This document shows, in pieces, positions 55,226 through 63,844 of a DNA stretch of 64,000 bases. Position numbers and translations under genes: made by a program. Position 1 is the first letter of the stretch. The number at the start of each line of letters is the position of its first letter. Source of the stretch: Alitabrizicola rongguiensis (GTDB lineage Bacteria; Pseudomonadota; Alphaproteobacteria; Rhodobacterales; Rhodobacteraceae). The stretch is taken from the NCBI RefSeq assembly GCF_021491355.1, contig NZ_JAKENF010000001.1:434001-498000 (forward strand), read 5' to 3'. The notes beneath the pieces were generated by a model that saw only the letters and a list, made by a program, of their open reading frames with translations, searched no databases and was not told where the DNA came from.

Positions 55226-55834
55226 GTGCGCATCTTTGGCGTCATCCTTGCAGGCGGCCAGGGCCGGCGGATGGGTGGCGCCGACAAGGCCCTGATCCGG
55301 CTGGGCGGACGGCCACTCCTGTTCCACGTCATCGAGCGCCTGGAACCGCAAGTCGAGCGGCTAGCGATCAGCGCAAATGGCGATCCGGGGCGTTTCGTCC
55401 GTACAGGCCTGCCAGTCCTCGCGGATACCGCACCGCAAGGCCCACTTTCGGGCCTTCTCGCTGCTCTGGACTGGGCTGCTGCGCTTGGCGGGACACATGT
55501 GGTGACTGCGGCTGTCGATACTCCCTTCCTGCCGGATGACCTCGTGCCGCGCCTTCTTCTGGCTGCAGAAACGTCGCCCGGCGGGGTGGCCGTAGCTGAA
55601 AGCGATGGCCGCCTGCACCCGACATCCGGTCTTTGGCCCGTGACTCATGCAGATGACCTGCGGGCTGCCCTGGCAGCCGGAGAGGCGAGAGTGCAGGGTT
55701 TTGCCAACAGGCTTGGCGCGGCGCCCGCCCACTTTGCCGACGAACGCGCCTTTCTGAATCTCAACACGCCAGAGGATCTGCTCTGCGCGGAGGCGATGAT
55801 GCGCGGCGGTCCCGCTGACGGGGAAACGCCATGA
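55226..55834 (+). CDS. mobA: Molybdenum cofactor guanylyltransferase MobA
   Basis: A 202-residue nucleotidyltransferase starting at GTG 55226: ILAGGQGRRMGGADKAL is the GTP-binding loop, followed by DTPFLPDD and a C-terminal NLNTPEDL. It joins GMP to molybdopterin to make the bis-MGD cofactor. GGAG and GAGG lie before the GTG. First gene of mobA-mobB-DUF429-GNAT; overlaps mobB by 4 bases. Confidence 0.94.
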   Translation: MRIFGVILAGGQGRRMGGADKALIRLGGRPLLFHVIERLEPQVERLAISANGDPGRFVRTGLPVLADTAPQGPLSGLLAALDWAAALGGTHVVTAAVDTPFLPDDLVPRLLLAAETSPGGVAVAESDGRLHPTSGLWPVTHADDLRAALAAGEARVQGFANRLGAAPAHFADERAFLNLNTPEDLLCAEAMMRGGPADGETP

Positions 55835-56331
55835 AGGTCTACGGCATCATCGGCTGGAAGAACGCGGGCAAGACCAGCCTGATCGAGCGACTCGTCGCCG
55901 AGATCACCCGGCGTGGCTACTCGGTATCGACCGTCAAGCATGTCCATCACGAAGTCGATCTCGACCAGCCCGGCAAGGACACCTGGCGCCACCGAGCCGC
56001 CGGCGCGCGCGAGGTGGTGCTGGCATCGGCCCAGCGCCTTGCACTCTTGGTGGAGCATCGCGGCCCTGAACCGGACCTGGCTGCAGTTTTGTCCCGCCTC
56101 GCCCCGGTCGATCTGATCCTGGTCGAGGGCTACAAGCGGGATGCACATCCCAAGATCGAAGTCTTCCGCCACGAGGCGGGGCATGAACTCATCCAGCCCG
56201 ACGATCCGATGGTGCGGGCGGTGGCCACCAATTCTTCCCTTCCTGTGCTGACCGTACCGACGCTTGACCTGAACGACACAGCCGAAGTGGCCAATTTCAT
56301 CCTGCGGGAGACCGGACTTGCCCGCGAGTGA
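55831..56331 (+). CDS. mobB: Molybdopterin-guanine dinucleotide biosynthesis protein B
   Basis: A 166-residue P-loop protein: GWKNAGKTSLIERL (Walker A), VEGYKRDAHPKIEV. Accessory to MobA, probably supplying GTP. Overlaps both neighbours (4 and 14 bases). Confidence 0.92.
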   Translation: MKVYGIIGWKNAGKTSLIERLVAEITRRGYSVSTVKHVHHEVDLDQPGKDTWRHRAAGAREVVLASAQRLALLVEHRGPEPDLAAVLSRLAPVDLILVEGYKRDAHPKIEVFRHEAGHELIQPDDPMVRAVATNSSLPVLTVPTLDLNDTAEVANFILRETGLARE

Positions 56332-57184
56332 ACAGATCTTCGATGCGGTGATCGTTGTCGACTGGTCCTCAGCCAGCACGCCAACACCTGCCCGCCCTTC
56401 GGCCAACGCGATCTGGGTCGCGGAAGCAACGGCGGAAGGCGAGGCGACCCGCTATTGCCGGACGAGAGCTGAGGCGGAAGCCGATATCAGCGACAGGATC
56501 AAGCGCCTGCTCACCAAGGGAGGGCGTGTTCTTGTCGGCTTCGATTTCCCGCACGGATTTCCAGCAGGCTTCGCCGCCCGACTGACCGGCACCGATACGG
56601 CCCAAAGCATCTGGGCCTGGATCGCTGAACACCTCGCGGATGGGCCTGACAACCGAAACTCGCGCTTCCAGCTGGCCGATGGCATCAACGCCCGGCTAGG
56701 AGGAGGCGGTCCATTCTGGGGGCGCCCGGCCCATCTTGACCTGCCACATCTGCCCGCGCGCAAGCAGGTGGACTATCCGGCGCTCGGCCTGTCGGAGCGC
56801 CGGCAGGTGGAACGGCTCATCCCCCGGACACAGCCGGTCTGGAAACTCTACACGACTGGCTCGGTCGGCAGTCAGGCGCTGACTGGGATGCCGCTGATCC
56901 ATCGCCTGTCTCAGCGTCACGACACGTCGGTCTGGCCCTTCGATGCCCCGGAAAGACCGGTGGTGCTTGCCGAAGTCTATCCCTCGCTTCTTGACGCCGA
57001 AGTGCGTGCTCACCCGGGTCCAATCAAGGATGAAACTCAGGTGAGGCTCCTGTCCCGCGCGCTGCTTCGGGCTTCGCACCGAGGGGTTCTGGAGCAAATG
57101 CTCGATGTCCCCACGATCGCGCGTGAGGAAGGCTGGATCCTCGGCGCTGGCCATACCTCCATTCTTCGGGAGGTGCTGGCATGA
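56318..57184 (+). CDS. DUF429-like RNase H-fold protein in the mob operon
   Basis: A 288-residue protein. The start VIVVDWSSAS and the later VGFDFPHGFPAGF and LAEVYPSLL resemble the DUF429 / predicted RNase H-like nuclease pattern of Asp-bearing strands. Function unknown. It apparently starts at TTG 56318 inside mobB and its stop overlaps the GNAT start by 4 bases, so it is tightly coupled to molybdenum cofactor genes. Confidence 0.7.
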   Translation: MPASEQIFDAVIVVDWSSASTPTPARPSANAIWVAEATAEGEATRYCRTRAEAEADISDRIKRLLTKGGRVLVGFDFPHGFPAGFAARLTGTDTAQSIWAWIAEHLADGPDNRNSRFQLADGINARLGGGGPFWGRPAHLDLPHLPARKQVDYPALGLSERRQVERLIPRTQPVWKLYTTGSVGSQALTGMPLIHRLSQRHDTSVWPFDAPERPVVLAEVYPSLLDAEVRAHPGPIKDETQVRLLSRALLRASHRGVLEQMLDVPTIAREEGWILGAGHTSILREVLA

Positions 57185-57768
57185 CCGTGCGAATCTTGCG
57201 TGGCCTGCCCCGCGAACATCGGGAAGCCGCCGCCGCCCTTTACTGGCAAGCCTTTGGCGGCAAACTGGGTCTGGTGATGGGCCCCGAGGATCGGGCAATG
57301 CTCTTCCTGTCCCGCGCGATCCGGGGCGACCATGCGATCATCGCTCTTTCCGACGCGGGTGAGTTGCTCGGGTTTGCGGGGTTCAAGACTGCCGACGGAG
57401 CCTTTGCCGGAGGGACCCCCGACGATCTGCGGGCGGTCTATGGGTTGGCCGGCTCGCTCTGGCGAGCGGGCCTTCTTCGCCTGCTCGGCCGCAGCGTCGA
57501 AAACCAGCGCTTTCTGATAGACGGCATTTGCGTTCAGCGCGAGGCGCGCGGACTGGGCATAGGCAGCCAGCTTGTCGAGGCGATCTGCGACGAGGCCCAG
57601 GCGCGCGGCTACGGTGAAGTGCGCCTGGATGTGATCGACAGCAACTGGCGGGCCCGGGCGCTTTACGAGCGGCTGGGCTTTCGCGCCCTGCATCAGGAAT
57701 CGATTGGGCCGCTCCGGCTTGTCTTCGGCTTCCAGTCAACCACGGCGATGGTTCGACAAATATCTTGA
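57181..57768 (+). CDS. GNAT-family N-acetyltransferase
   Basis: A 195-residue GNAT protein: CoA-binding motif A (VQREARGLGIGSQLVEAI) and C-terminal LYERLGFRALHQE. Substrate unknown. It begins with an overlap on the DUF429 gene (ATGA) and closes the mob operon. Confidence 0.88.
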   Translation: MTVRILRGLPREHREAAAALYWQAFGGKLGLVMGPEDRAMLFLSRAIRGDHAIIALSDAGELLGFAGFKTADGAFAGGTPDDLRAVYGLAGSLWRAGLLRLLGRSVENQRFLIDGICVQREARGLGIGSQLVEAICDEAQARGYGEVRLDVIDSNWRARALYERLGFRALHQESIGPLRLVFGFQSTTAMVRQIS

Positions 57769-57857
57769 TCGGCCGGGATGAACTCCTCGCCCAAGACGTC
57801 GTTCTCACGATGACCAATTCAGGTTATCGTCACGATATTTGAATCAGGGAGGTAACT

Positions 57858-58292
57858 TTGAAGTCTGTAGCAAGGATCATCGCCGCCGCAATTCTCCTGA
57901 CCGGGGGCGCAGCCCTGGCCGAAGTAGAGGCCACAAACCCCACGGTCATCGCCTGGAAGAACCTGATGAAGCAGAACGGCGGCGCCGCCAAGACATTGGG
58001 CGACATGGCCGCGGGCAAGGCCGCCTTCGACGCAGCCGCAGCCGAAGCGGCGAAACAGAAACTGATCGAAGATGCCGGTCAGATTCCCGCTGCCTTCAAG
58101 GACCAGGCCGAAGACCCAGCATCAGAAGCCAAGCCGGAGATCTGGGCGAACTGGGACGATTTCACCGCAAAGGCTGCCGCGCTCGGCAAGGCTGCCGAGG
58201 CGCTGGATAGCTCCAGCCTTGATGGGATCAAGGCTGGCATGGGCGACATCGGTGGTGCCTGCAAGGCCTGCCACAGCAGCTACAAGAGTTAA
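57858..58292 (+). CDS. Cytochrome c'
   Basis: A 144-residue four-helix cytochrome: signal peptide to about residue 21 and a C-terminal haem site C135-KA-C138-H139, the cytochrome c' layout. Cytochromes c' bind NO at a five-coordinate haem and can protect against nitrosative stress. It starts at TTG 57858 with GGGAGG 5 bases upstream. Confidence 0.92.
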   Translation: MKSVARIIAAAILLTGGAALAEVEATNPTVIAWKNLMKQNGGAAKTLGDMAAGKAAFDAAAAEAAKQKLIEDAGQIPAAFKDQAEDPASEAKPEIWANWDDFTAKAAALGKAAEALDSSSLDGIKAGMGDIGGACKACHSSYKS

Positions 58293-58296
58293 TCAA

Positions 58297-58587
58297 TCAG
58301 CCACAACTCAGGCGACTGATGTTGTCGCCTTCGTCTGTCCAGATCGTCAGGCGTGAAGCGCTGTATTCTAGGGTCACCATCTCGCCCGGTCGCACGATCC
58401 GGGCGGGATGTTTGGTCCATTGCAGCGCCTCGAAATCCGAAACAGGGCGGCCAACCAGATTCTGCAGATCGACCGCACCGCACTGATCTGGGCCCGCAGG
58501 TCCCGGGTCGGCGGAAGGCGATGAGTTTTCCGACACGCAGCCAGCCAGCACGACGATCGCAGCGGCAGATAACAGAACCCTGATCAT
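58297..58587 (-). CDS. Lipoprotein of the I78 peptidase-inhibitor family
   Basis: A 96-residue lipoprotein (lipobox VLAGC). The mature part, LVGRPVSDFEAL ... RIVRPGEMVTLEYSASRLTI ... ISRLSCG, matches the I78 inhibitor pattern ending in CG. Likely inhibits serine proteases in the periplasm. It converges on the cytochrome c' gene with 4 bases between. Confidence 0.82.
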   Translation of the reverse strand: MIRVLLSAAAIVVLAGCVSENSSPSADPGPAGPDQCGAVDLQNLVGRPVSDFEALQWTKHPARIVRPGEMVTLEYSASRLTIWTDEGDNISRLSCG

Positions 58588-58721
58588 TCTAGAGAATCCC
58601 CTTTCCTCACCGCTCATCGAGTGCAGCCAGACCGCCCCGGCAATATGTTTTCCGGATGCAGGTTGCAGGACCGGCCGCTTTGCAGCACTCTGCCGCCAAA
58701 ACGCACAGGGAGGGAAGACCA

Positions 58722-59852
58722 ATGCGTACCCGGGCCGCCGTTGCCGTTGCCGCCGGCAATCCTTTGGAAATCATGGAGGTGAACCTCGAAGATCCCAAGG
58801 CCGGCGAGGTTCTGATCGAGATCAAGGCCACAGGCATCTGCCACACCGACGAATTCACCCTGTCGGGGGCCGACCCCGAAGGGATTTTCCCCTCGATCCT
58901 CGGGCATGAGGGCGCGGGCGTCGTCGTCAAATGCGGCCCCGGCGTTACAACGCTGAAGCCGGGTGACCATGTCATCCCGCTCTACACCCCCGAATGCCGG
59001 CAGTGTCCGTCCTGCCTGTCCCGCAAGACCAACCTTTGCACCGCGATCCGCGCGACCCAGGGTCAGGGCCTGATGCCTGACGGCACGACACGCTTTTCGA
59101 TGCTCGACGGCACTCCGATCTATCACTACATGGGCTGCTCGACCTTCGCCCAGCACACCGTCGTGCCCGAGATCGCCTTGGCCAAGGTCCGCGACGACGC
59201 GCCCTTCGACAAGATCTGCTATATCGGCTGCGGCGTGACCACCGGCATCGGCGCGGTGCTGAACACCGCCAATGTCGAGTCTGGCGCGAAGGCCGCCGTC
59301 TTTGGCCTTGGCGGCATCGGGCTGAACGTCATCCAGGGCCTGAAGATGGCCGGTGCCGACATGATCATCGGCGTGGATCTGAACAACGACAAGAAGGAAT
59401 GGGGCGAGCGTTTCGGCATGACCCATTTCGTCAACCCGAAGGAAGTCGACGGGTCGATCGTCCAGCATATCGTCAACATGACCAAGACCCCCTTCGACCA
59501 GATCGGCGGTGTGGATTACTCCTTCGACTGCACCGGCAACGTTAAGGTCATGCGCGACGCGCTGGAATGCAGCCATCGCGGTTGGGGCGTTTCGGTTGTG
59601 ATCGGGGTGGCCCCCGCGGGCGCCGAGATCCAGACCCGTCCGTTCCAGCTGGTCACCGGCCGCGTCTGGAAAGGCACCGCCTTCGGCGGGGCGCGCGGTC
59701 GGACCGACGTGCCGAAGATCGTCGACTGGTACATGTCGGGCAAGATCGAGATTGACCCGATGATCACCCACACCCTGAAACTCGAAGACATCAACAAGGG
59801 CTTCGAACTGATGCACGAAGGCAAGTCAATCCGCTCGGTCGTCGTGTTCTGA
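58722..59852 (+). CDS. adhC: Glutathione-dependent formaldehyde dehydrogenase / GSNO reductase (class III ADH)
   Basis: A 376-residue zinc ADH. Catalytic zinc residues begin at GICHTDEF; structural zinc [15 protein letters not shown]; Rossmann [12 protein letters not shown]. The [16 protein letters not shown] segment is class III-specific. It oxidises S-hydroxymethylglutathione and reduces S-nitrosoglutathione. AGGGAGGGAAG precedes the ATG. Confidence 0.95.
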   Translation: MRTRAAVAVAAGNPLEIMEVNLEDPKAGEVLIEIKATGICHTDEFTLSGADPEGIFPSILGHEGAGVVVKCGPGVTTLKPGDHVIPLYTPECRQCPSCLSRKTNLCTAIRATQGQGLMPDGTTRFSMLDGTPIYHYMGCSTFAQHTVVPEIALAKVRDDAPFDKICYIGCGVTTGIGAVLNTANVESGAKAAVFGLGGIGLNVIQGLKMAGADMIIGVDLNNDKKEWGERFGMTHFVNPKEVDGSIVQHIVNMTKTPFDQIGGVDYSFDCTGNVKVMRDALECSHRGWGVSVVIGVAPAGAEIQTRPFQLVTGRVWKGTAFGGARGRTDVPKIVDWYMSGKIEIDPMITHTLKLEDINKGFELMHEGKSIRSVVVF

Positions 59853-59857
59853 AATCT

Positions 59858-59892
59858 GGCACCGCTCCGAACCAGAGCTTCGGGGCGGTGCC
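59858..59892 (+). terminator. Strong hairpin after adhC
   Basis: 14-bp stem GGCACCGCTCCGAA / TTCGGGGCGGTGCC (one wobble) with a 7-base loop, 6 bases after the adhC stop. No T-run follows. Confidence 0.55.
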
Positions 59893-60033
59893 TCCGCTGT
59901 CTGACAAGAGCATGTGACGCTGTAAGCCATTTCTGCCTGGACAGGCGCGGGCCGACCTAGGGCTGTCCGGGTCCATAGCCAAGAATCTTGTCAGCGCCCG
60001 GGGACTGCCCCTGCGCCGGGAAATGAGGGCGAA

Positions 60034-61152
60034 ATGCCGAACCAAGGCGAGAGACACCCCTTCGACGACCTCCTGCAGGCGGCAACCCCGGAGGGCCGCG
60101 TCACTGATTTCCTGATCCGCCTGTCCATTCTGGCCGTTCTGGTTTTCTCCGCCTTCCGACTGCTCGAGCCGTTCCTGGGCATCTTTGTCTGGGCAGTGGT
60201 GATCGCAGTGGCCCTGTCACCGCTGCATCAGTGGCTTACGCCGCGCCTCGGCGGTCGCGCCCCTCTGGCCGCGGGGCTGGTTACCGCCGCCGCCTTCCTT
60301 GTCGTCATCGGGCCCATCGCTGCGCTCGCCTCGAACCTTGTCGTGACACTCGGCGAACAGGTGACGGCATTCAATCAGGGCAGGCTCCGCATTCCACGCC
60401 CCAAGGACACGATCGCCGACATCCCCCTGATCGGCCCCCAACTTCATGACATGTGGTATCTCGCCTCGACCAATATCGAGGATTTCCTGCGAAGCATCGC
60501 CCCGACTTTGCTTCCGGCGGGGGAAACCGTGCTGGGTATCCTGGCCCGCGTCGGACTTGATCTGATGGGCTTTCTGGCCGCCGTCCTGCTCGCGGGCTTC
60601 CTTTTCGTGCCGGGTCATCGGCTGGCCGAGGCGAGCAAGCGTCTGGCCGGCCGAGTGATCGAGCCGCGCGGCGCACAATTCGTCGACATGGCCGGCGCAA
60701 CGATCCGCAATGTCTCGCGGGGCGTCGTCGGCGTCGCAGCGATCCAGATGATCCTCGCTGGCATAGTCATGCAGGTGGCTGGCGTGCCTGCCGCAGGGCT
60801 TGCGGCCTTCCTGATCCTGGCGCTCGGCATCATGCAGATCGGTGCCATGCCGGTGATCGCAGTGGTGCTGATCTGGGCTTGGTTCGCGCTGCCTGTCGGC
60901 TGGGCGATCTTCCTGATGGTGACACTGATCCCGATCGGTCTGATCGACAACATCCTGAAGCCATTGCTCATGTCGCGCGGACTGGCCACGCCGACCCTGG
61001 TGATCTTCCTCGGTGTTCTCGGGGGCACGATCAGCTACGGCCTGATAGGCCTGTTTCTTGGTCCGATCGTACTGTCGGTTTTCTACGACCTGTTGCTGGC
61101 CTGGACAGGACATGGCGAGCCTGCGGCTGTGGAACCGCCTCAGGAAGGCTGA
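60034..61152 (+). CDS. AI-2E (UPF0118) family permease
   Basis: A 372-residue membrane protein with about eight helices. The hydrophobic N-terminal pair and the C-terminal LMSRGLATPTLVIFLGVLGG are the family's signature. Members include TqsA (autoinducer-2 export) and sodium/proton antiporters, so substrate is open. GAGGGCGAA precedes the ATG. Confidence 0.88.
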   Translation: MPNQGERHPFDDLLQAATPEGRVTDFLIRLSILAVLVFSAFRLLEPFLGIFVWAVVIAVALSPLHQWLTPRLGGRAPLAAGLVTAAAFLVVIGPIAALASNLVVTLGEQVTAFNQGRLRIPRPKDTIADIPLIGPQLHDMWYLASTNIEDFLRSIAPTLLPAGETVLGILARVGLDLMGFLAAVLLAGFLFVPGHRLAEASKRLAGRVIEPRGAQFVDMAGATIRNVSRGVVGVAAIQMILAGIVMQVAGVPAAGLAAFLILALGIMQIGAMPVIAVVLIWAWFALPVGWAIFLMVTLIPIGLIDNILKPLLMSRGLATPTLVIFLGVLGGTISYGLIGLFLGPIVLSVFYDLLLAWTGHGEPAAVEPPQEG

Positions 61153-61175
61153 CGACAAGGGTCAGCGCGGCCCGT

Positions 61176-62054
61176 TCACAAAAAGACCGTCTGGAGCCAC
61201 CTGGCAAAATGCTCGACCGCGGGGCGGCGTGGGCCTCGGGGAAGGATCACGGCATAGTCGACCGATGGCAGACCTGCGACAGGAAGAGCGACCAGCCGCC
61301 CCGCGACAAGATCAGGCCGGCAAATGATCTCGGTGGCGAGGCTGATCCCCAGCCCCTGACGTGCTGCGGACATTTCCAGATGGGGGCTGCCAAGCTGGAT
61401 CTTCTTGAGCCGATCAGGATCTAGCCCAGCTGCCCGAAGGTTCTCGCGGTCCCAGGACCAGCCGTGATCGCTTGTGATCCAGGGCAAGTCATGCGGATCG
61501 ACCGGGCCATCCCTGATCAGGTCCGGCGCGCAGACCGCGAGGATCGGTGTGCGGCAAAGTAGACGGATCTCCAAGCCGGGTGGCACCGCCACACCTTCGG
61601 ACTGCACCCGGACACCGAGATCGAAACCCTCCTCTACCAGATCGACGACGGAGGGGTTGGGAACCAGCGCAACCTCGACCTCGGGGTGAAGTGCCCAGAA
61701 CTCAGGCAGGCGCGGCATGATGGTCTGCTCGGCGACAAAGGTGGTGGTCGTTACCCGCAGAACGCGTCGAGCCTCGCTGCGACGCAGACTGTCGATCCCG
61801 GTCGCCATGGTCCCAAACGCCTCGCCAAGAACCTGCGCCAGCCTTTCACCGGCGCCGGTCAGGCTGACAGTCCGCCCGGCGCGGCGGACGAGTTGCACAC
61901 CAAGTTCCGCCTCAAGAGCCCTGACCTGCTGGGTTACCGCGGCATGGGTGACGTTCAGGGCACGCCCCGCCCCGGCGAAACCGCCATGGCGCGCCGTGGC
62001 ATCGAATGCCCGGAGCGACGACAGGGACGGCAGGTCTCGCCAGCGCGATGACAC
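61176..62054 (-). CDS. LysR-family regulator, GcvA-like
   Basis: A 292-residue LTTR: N-terminal HTH (LSSLRAFDATARHGGFAGAGRALNVTHAAVTQQVRAL, read in two parts) and periplasmic-binding-like effector domain. The GcvA/AmpR-like SLRAF start is seen. It starts at GTG 62054, overlapped by no other gene. A T-N11-A box lies in the divergent region toward the small ORF. Confidence 0.88.
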   Translation of the reverse strand: MSSRWRDLPSLSSLRAFDATARHGGFAGAGRALNVTHAAVTQQVRALEAELGVQLVRRAGRTVSLTGAGERLAQVLGEAFGTMATGIDSLRRSEARRVLRVTTTTFVAEQTIMPRLPEFWALHPEVEVALVPNPSVVDLVEEGFDLGVRVQSEGVAVPPGLEIRLLCRTPILAVCAPDLIRDGPVDPHDLPWITSDHGWSWDRENLRAAGLDPDRLKKIQLGSPHLEMSAARQGLGISLATEIICRPDLVAGRLVALPVAGLPSVDYAVILPRGPRRPAVEHFARWLQTVFL

Positions 62055-62063
62055 GTAAGTTGA

Positions 62064-62147
62064 ACTTTCGTCCGATTGAATTTCCTGATTCGATTGATCT
62101 CAGTTTTCATGAGATTTTGCAGCAGAATTCTCTCATGGGACGAAAGT
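62064..62147. repeat. 10-bp perfect inverted repeat spanning the LysR/small-ORF promoter region
   Basis: ACTTTCGTCC (62064-62073) and its exact complement GGACGAAAGT (62138-62147) face each other across 64 bases that hold the LTTR box. Arms end just before the small ORF start. Could mark distant LysR sites for looping. Confidence 0.45.
62097..62115. promoter_or_regulatory. LTTR-type T-N11-A box
   Basis: ATCTCA-N7-TGAGAT, a 6-bp dyad holding T-N11-A (TCA...TGA), 43 bases from the LysR GTG. This is the standard binding motif for LysR regulators. Confidence 0.7.
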
Positions 62148-62149
62148 CG

Positions 62150-62389
62150 ATGTATGATCTGAATCTTGACATGCTTGCTGCTTCATCCCGCTATCATCCG
62201 GACGGGCGCCCGAAGGACATTCATGCCCAGCATCGGCTCGCCCATCTGTCCGCCCTACGCGAAGGACGTCGAGCCACCTGGATTGCGCGCATCCGCCGGT
62301 TTGCTCGCGCGATCGGACTTGCAGGGCCGCAAGGCAGCGCGCCGTCAAGCGACGCGCCCGCACCGACCTTGCATGAGATGGCTCGCTAG
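62150..62389 (+). CDS. Small basic protein (DUF1127-like?), divergent from LysR
   Basis: A 79-residue ORF (ATG 62150; an in-frame ATG at 62135 is possible). The middle is basic and helical (GRRATWIARIRRFARAIGLAG), reminiscent of DUF1127-type proteins; the tail is Ser/Pro-rich. The lack of a clear ribosome site leaves the start uncertain. It likely responds to the adjacent LysR regulator. Confidence 0.55.
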   Translation: MYDLNLDMLAASSRYHPDGRPKDIHAQHRLAHLSALREGRRATWIARIRRFARAIGLAGPQGSAPSSDAPAPTLHEMAR

Positions 62390-62404
62390 GCGATCCGCCC
62401 GTCC

Positions 62405-62887
62405 CTACTCGACCTCGACTGTCGCCCAGGTCTCGAAGCAGACGCCGTTCGCCAGCGCCATCACGCCGATTGTCGCCCTCCCTCCTAATCCGCGCTCGGG
62501 CCCGAAGACCTCGACCAGCAGATCCGAGAGGCCTGAAGAGACCTTGTGGACTTCTTCGTAGTCAGGGGTGCAGACGACAAAGTTCAACGTCCGCACCATC
62601 GACTTTACGCGGTCGAGCGACCCAACCGCCTGGCGGATACCGCCCAAAAGGTTCAACCCGGTCTGTCGCGCCGCCGCGTAACCCTGTTCTGTCGTCAGCG
62701 TAGCGCCGAGCCGTCCCTTATGGGTGATCTCGGCGCCGATCTGGGCCACATGACCGGACAGGAACAGCAGGTTCCCGACACGATGGTAGGGCTTCATCGT
62801 GCCGTAGCTTGCGCCGTAATAGCCCATCAGGTCGAAATCGGGGATGTTCAGCCCGATATGGGCCACGGTCGCTTCGGGATTGCTCAT
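62405..62887 (-). CDS. RidA (YjgF) family protein
   Basis: A 160-residue RidA-family protein: VGNLLFLSGHVAQ and the C-terminal TIGVMALANGVCFETWATVEVE. RidA enzymes remove reactive enamine/imine intermediates. The longer, TCP14-like form lacks clear evidence for the catalytic Arg, so activity is uncertain. AGGAGG precedes the ATG. Confidence 0.85.
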   Translation of the reverse strand: MSNPEATVAHIGLNIPDFDLMGYYGASYGTMKPYHRVGNLLFLSGHVAQIGAEITHKGRLGATLTTEQGYAAARQTGLNLLGGIRQAVGSLDRVKSMVRTLNFVVCTPDYEEVHKVSSGLSDLLVEVFGPERGLGGRATIGVMALANGVCFETWATVEVE

Positions 62888-63015
62888 GTCAGGCCTCCTT
62901 GGTGCTCGGACAAGAGACCCCGTCCCGGCCCGGATGTCGAGCGCCTACGAAATCCGCCCTTTCATACCCGCCCGCTTTGGGTCAGAACGGGGCGAGCCTT
63001 CGGAAAGGATCTGCC

Positions 63016-63780
63016 ATGGCCGAAGACCGCGCCCCCCGACTTTGTGTTCTGATCGACGCCGACAACGTCCCGGCCTCTTATGCCGAGGCGATCTTCGAAG
63101 AGATCGCCAGTCTCGGCGAGGCAAGCGTGCGCCGCATCTACGGTGACTGGTCGGCACAGCGCCTGCAGGTCTGGGCGCGCAAAGTGGCGGCACTTGGGCT
63201 TGTGGCCGACCAGCAGTTTTCCAACACCAAGGGAAAGAACGCCTCGGATATCGGATTGGTCATCGCCGCGATGGACTTCCTGCATTCAGGGCTGTTCGAC
63301 GGCTTCGTGCTTGTCAGTTCCGACAGCGATTTCACCCGCCTCGCCGCCCGGATCCGCGAACAGGGGCTGGACGTGTATGGCATCGGCGAGAAGAAGACAC
63401 CCGAAGCCTTCCGCATGGCTTGCAAGCGCTTCATCTATGTCGAGAACCTCAGCGCCGACGAACCGGCGCGCGGACTGTCCCGCGCAGAATCGGCGTCGGG
63501 AGCCGAGTTGCAGACAGCAGAGCCGGTGGCGAAGCCGACAGGCAAGGAGCCGCCGGCGAAGGCCATTCCGCTGATCGCAGCCGCCATGCGCGCCATCGAC
63601 CCCGAAGGCGAATGGTATTCGCTCGGTCAGATCGGCCAGTATCTCACTCAGGCCAATCCGGATTTCGACACCCGGACCTATGGCAGCGCCAAGCTGTCCG
63701 ACCTCATCAAGAAGCTGTCGAGCCGCTTCGAGGTGCAGGCGGGACCAAGCGGCCAGCTCCTGGCGCGGGATGTGTCTTGA
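63016..63780 (+). CDS. NYN-domain nuclease with C-terminal OST-HTH/LOTUS domain
   Basis: A 254-residue protein: NYN/LabA-like PIN-fold domain with D14, D16 and N17 (LIDADN), D78 (ASDIGLVIAAMD) and D103/D105 (SSDSD), then a linker and an OST-HTH/LOTUS-type RNA-binding domain (IGQYLTQANPDFDTRTYGSAKLSDLIKKL, read as two parts). Probably an RNase. GGAAAGGAT precedes the ATG. A second NYN gene follows. Confidence 0.85.
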   Translation: MAEDRAPRLCVLIDADNVPASYAEAIFEEIASLGEASVRRIYGDWSAQRLQVWARKVAALGLVADQQFSNTKGKNASDIGLVIAAMDFLHSGLFDGFVLVSSDSDFTRLAARIREQGLDVYGIGEKKTPEAFRMACKRFIYVENLSADEPARGLSRAESASGAELQTAEPVAKPTGKEPPAKAIPLIAAAMRAIDPEGEWYSLGQIGQYLTQANPDFDTRTYGSAKLSDLIKKLSSRFEVQAGPSGQLLARDVS

Positions 63781-63804
63781 GCAGATGACGCCCTGATAAC
63801 GCCG

Positions 63805-63820
63805 CAATTCTTCGGAATTG
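63805..63820 (+). other. UUCG-tetraloop hairpin between the two NYN genes
   Basis: CAATTC-TTCG-GAATTG, a 6-bp stem with the very stable UUCG loop, in the 64-base gap. No T-run follows, so it is not a standard terminator; it could mark an RNA processing site or control the second gene. Confidence 0.5.
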
Positions 63821-63844
63821 TCTGGGTGTGATTTAGGGGTTTTG

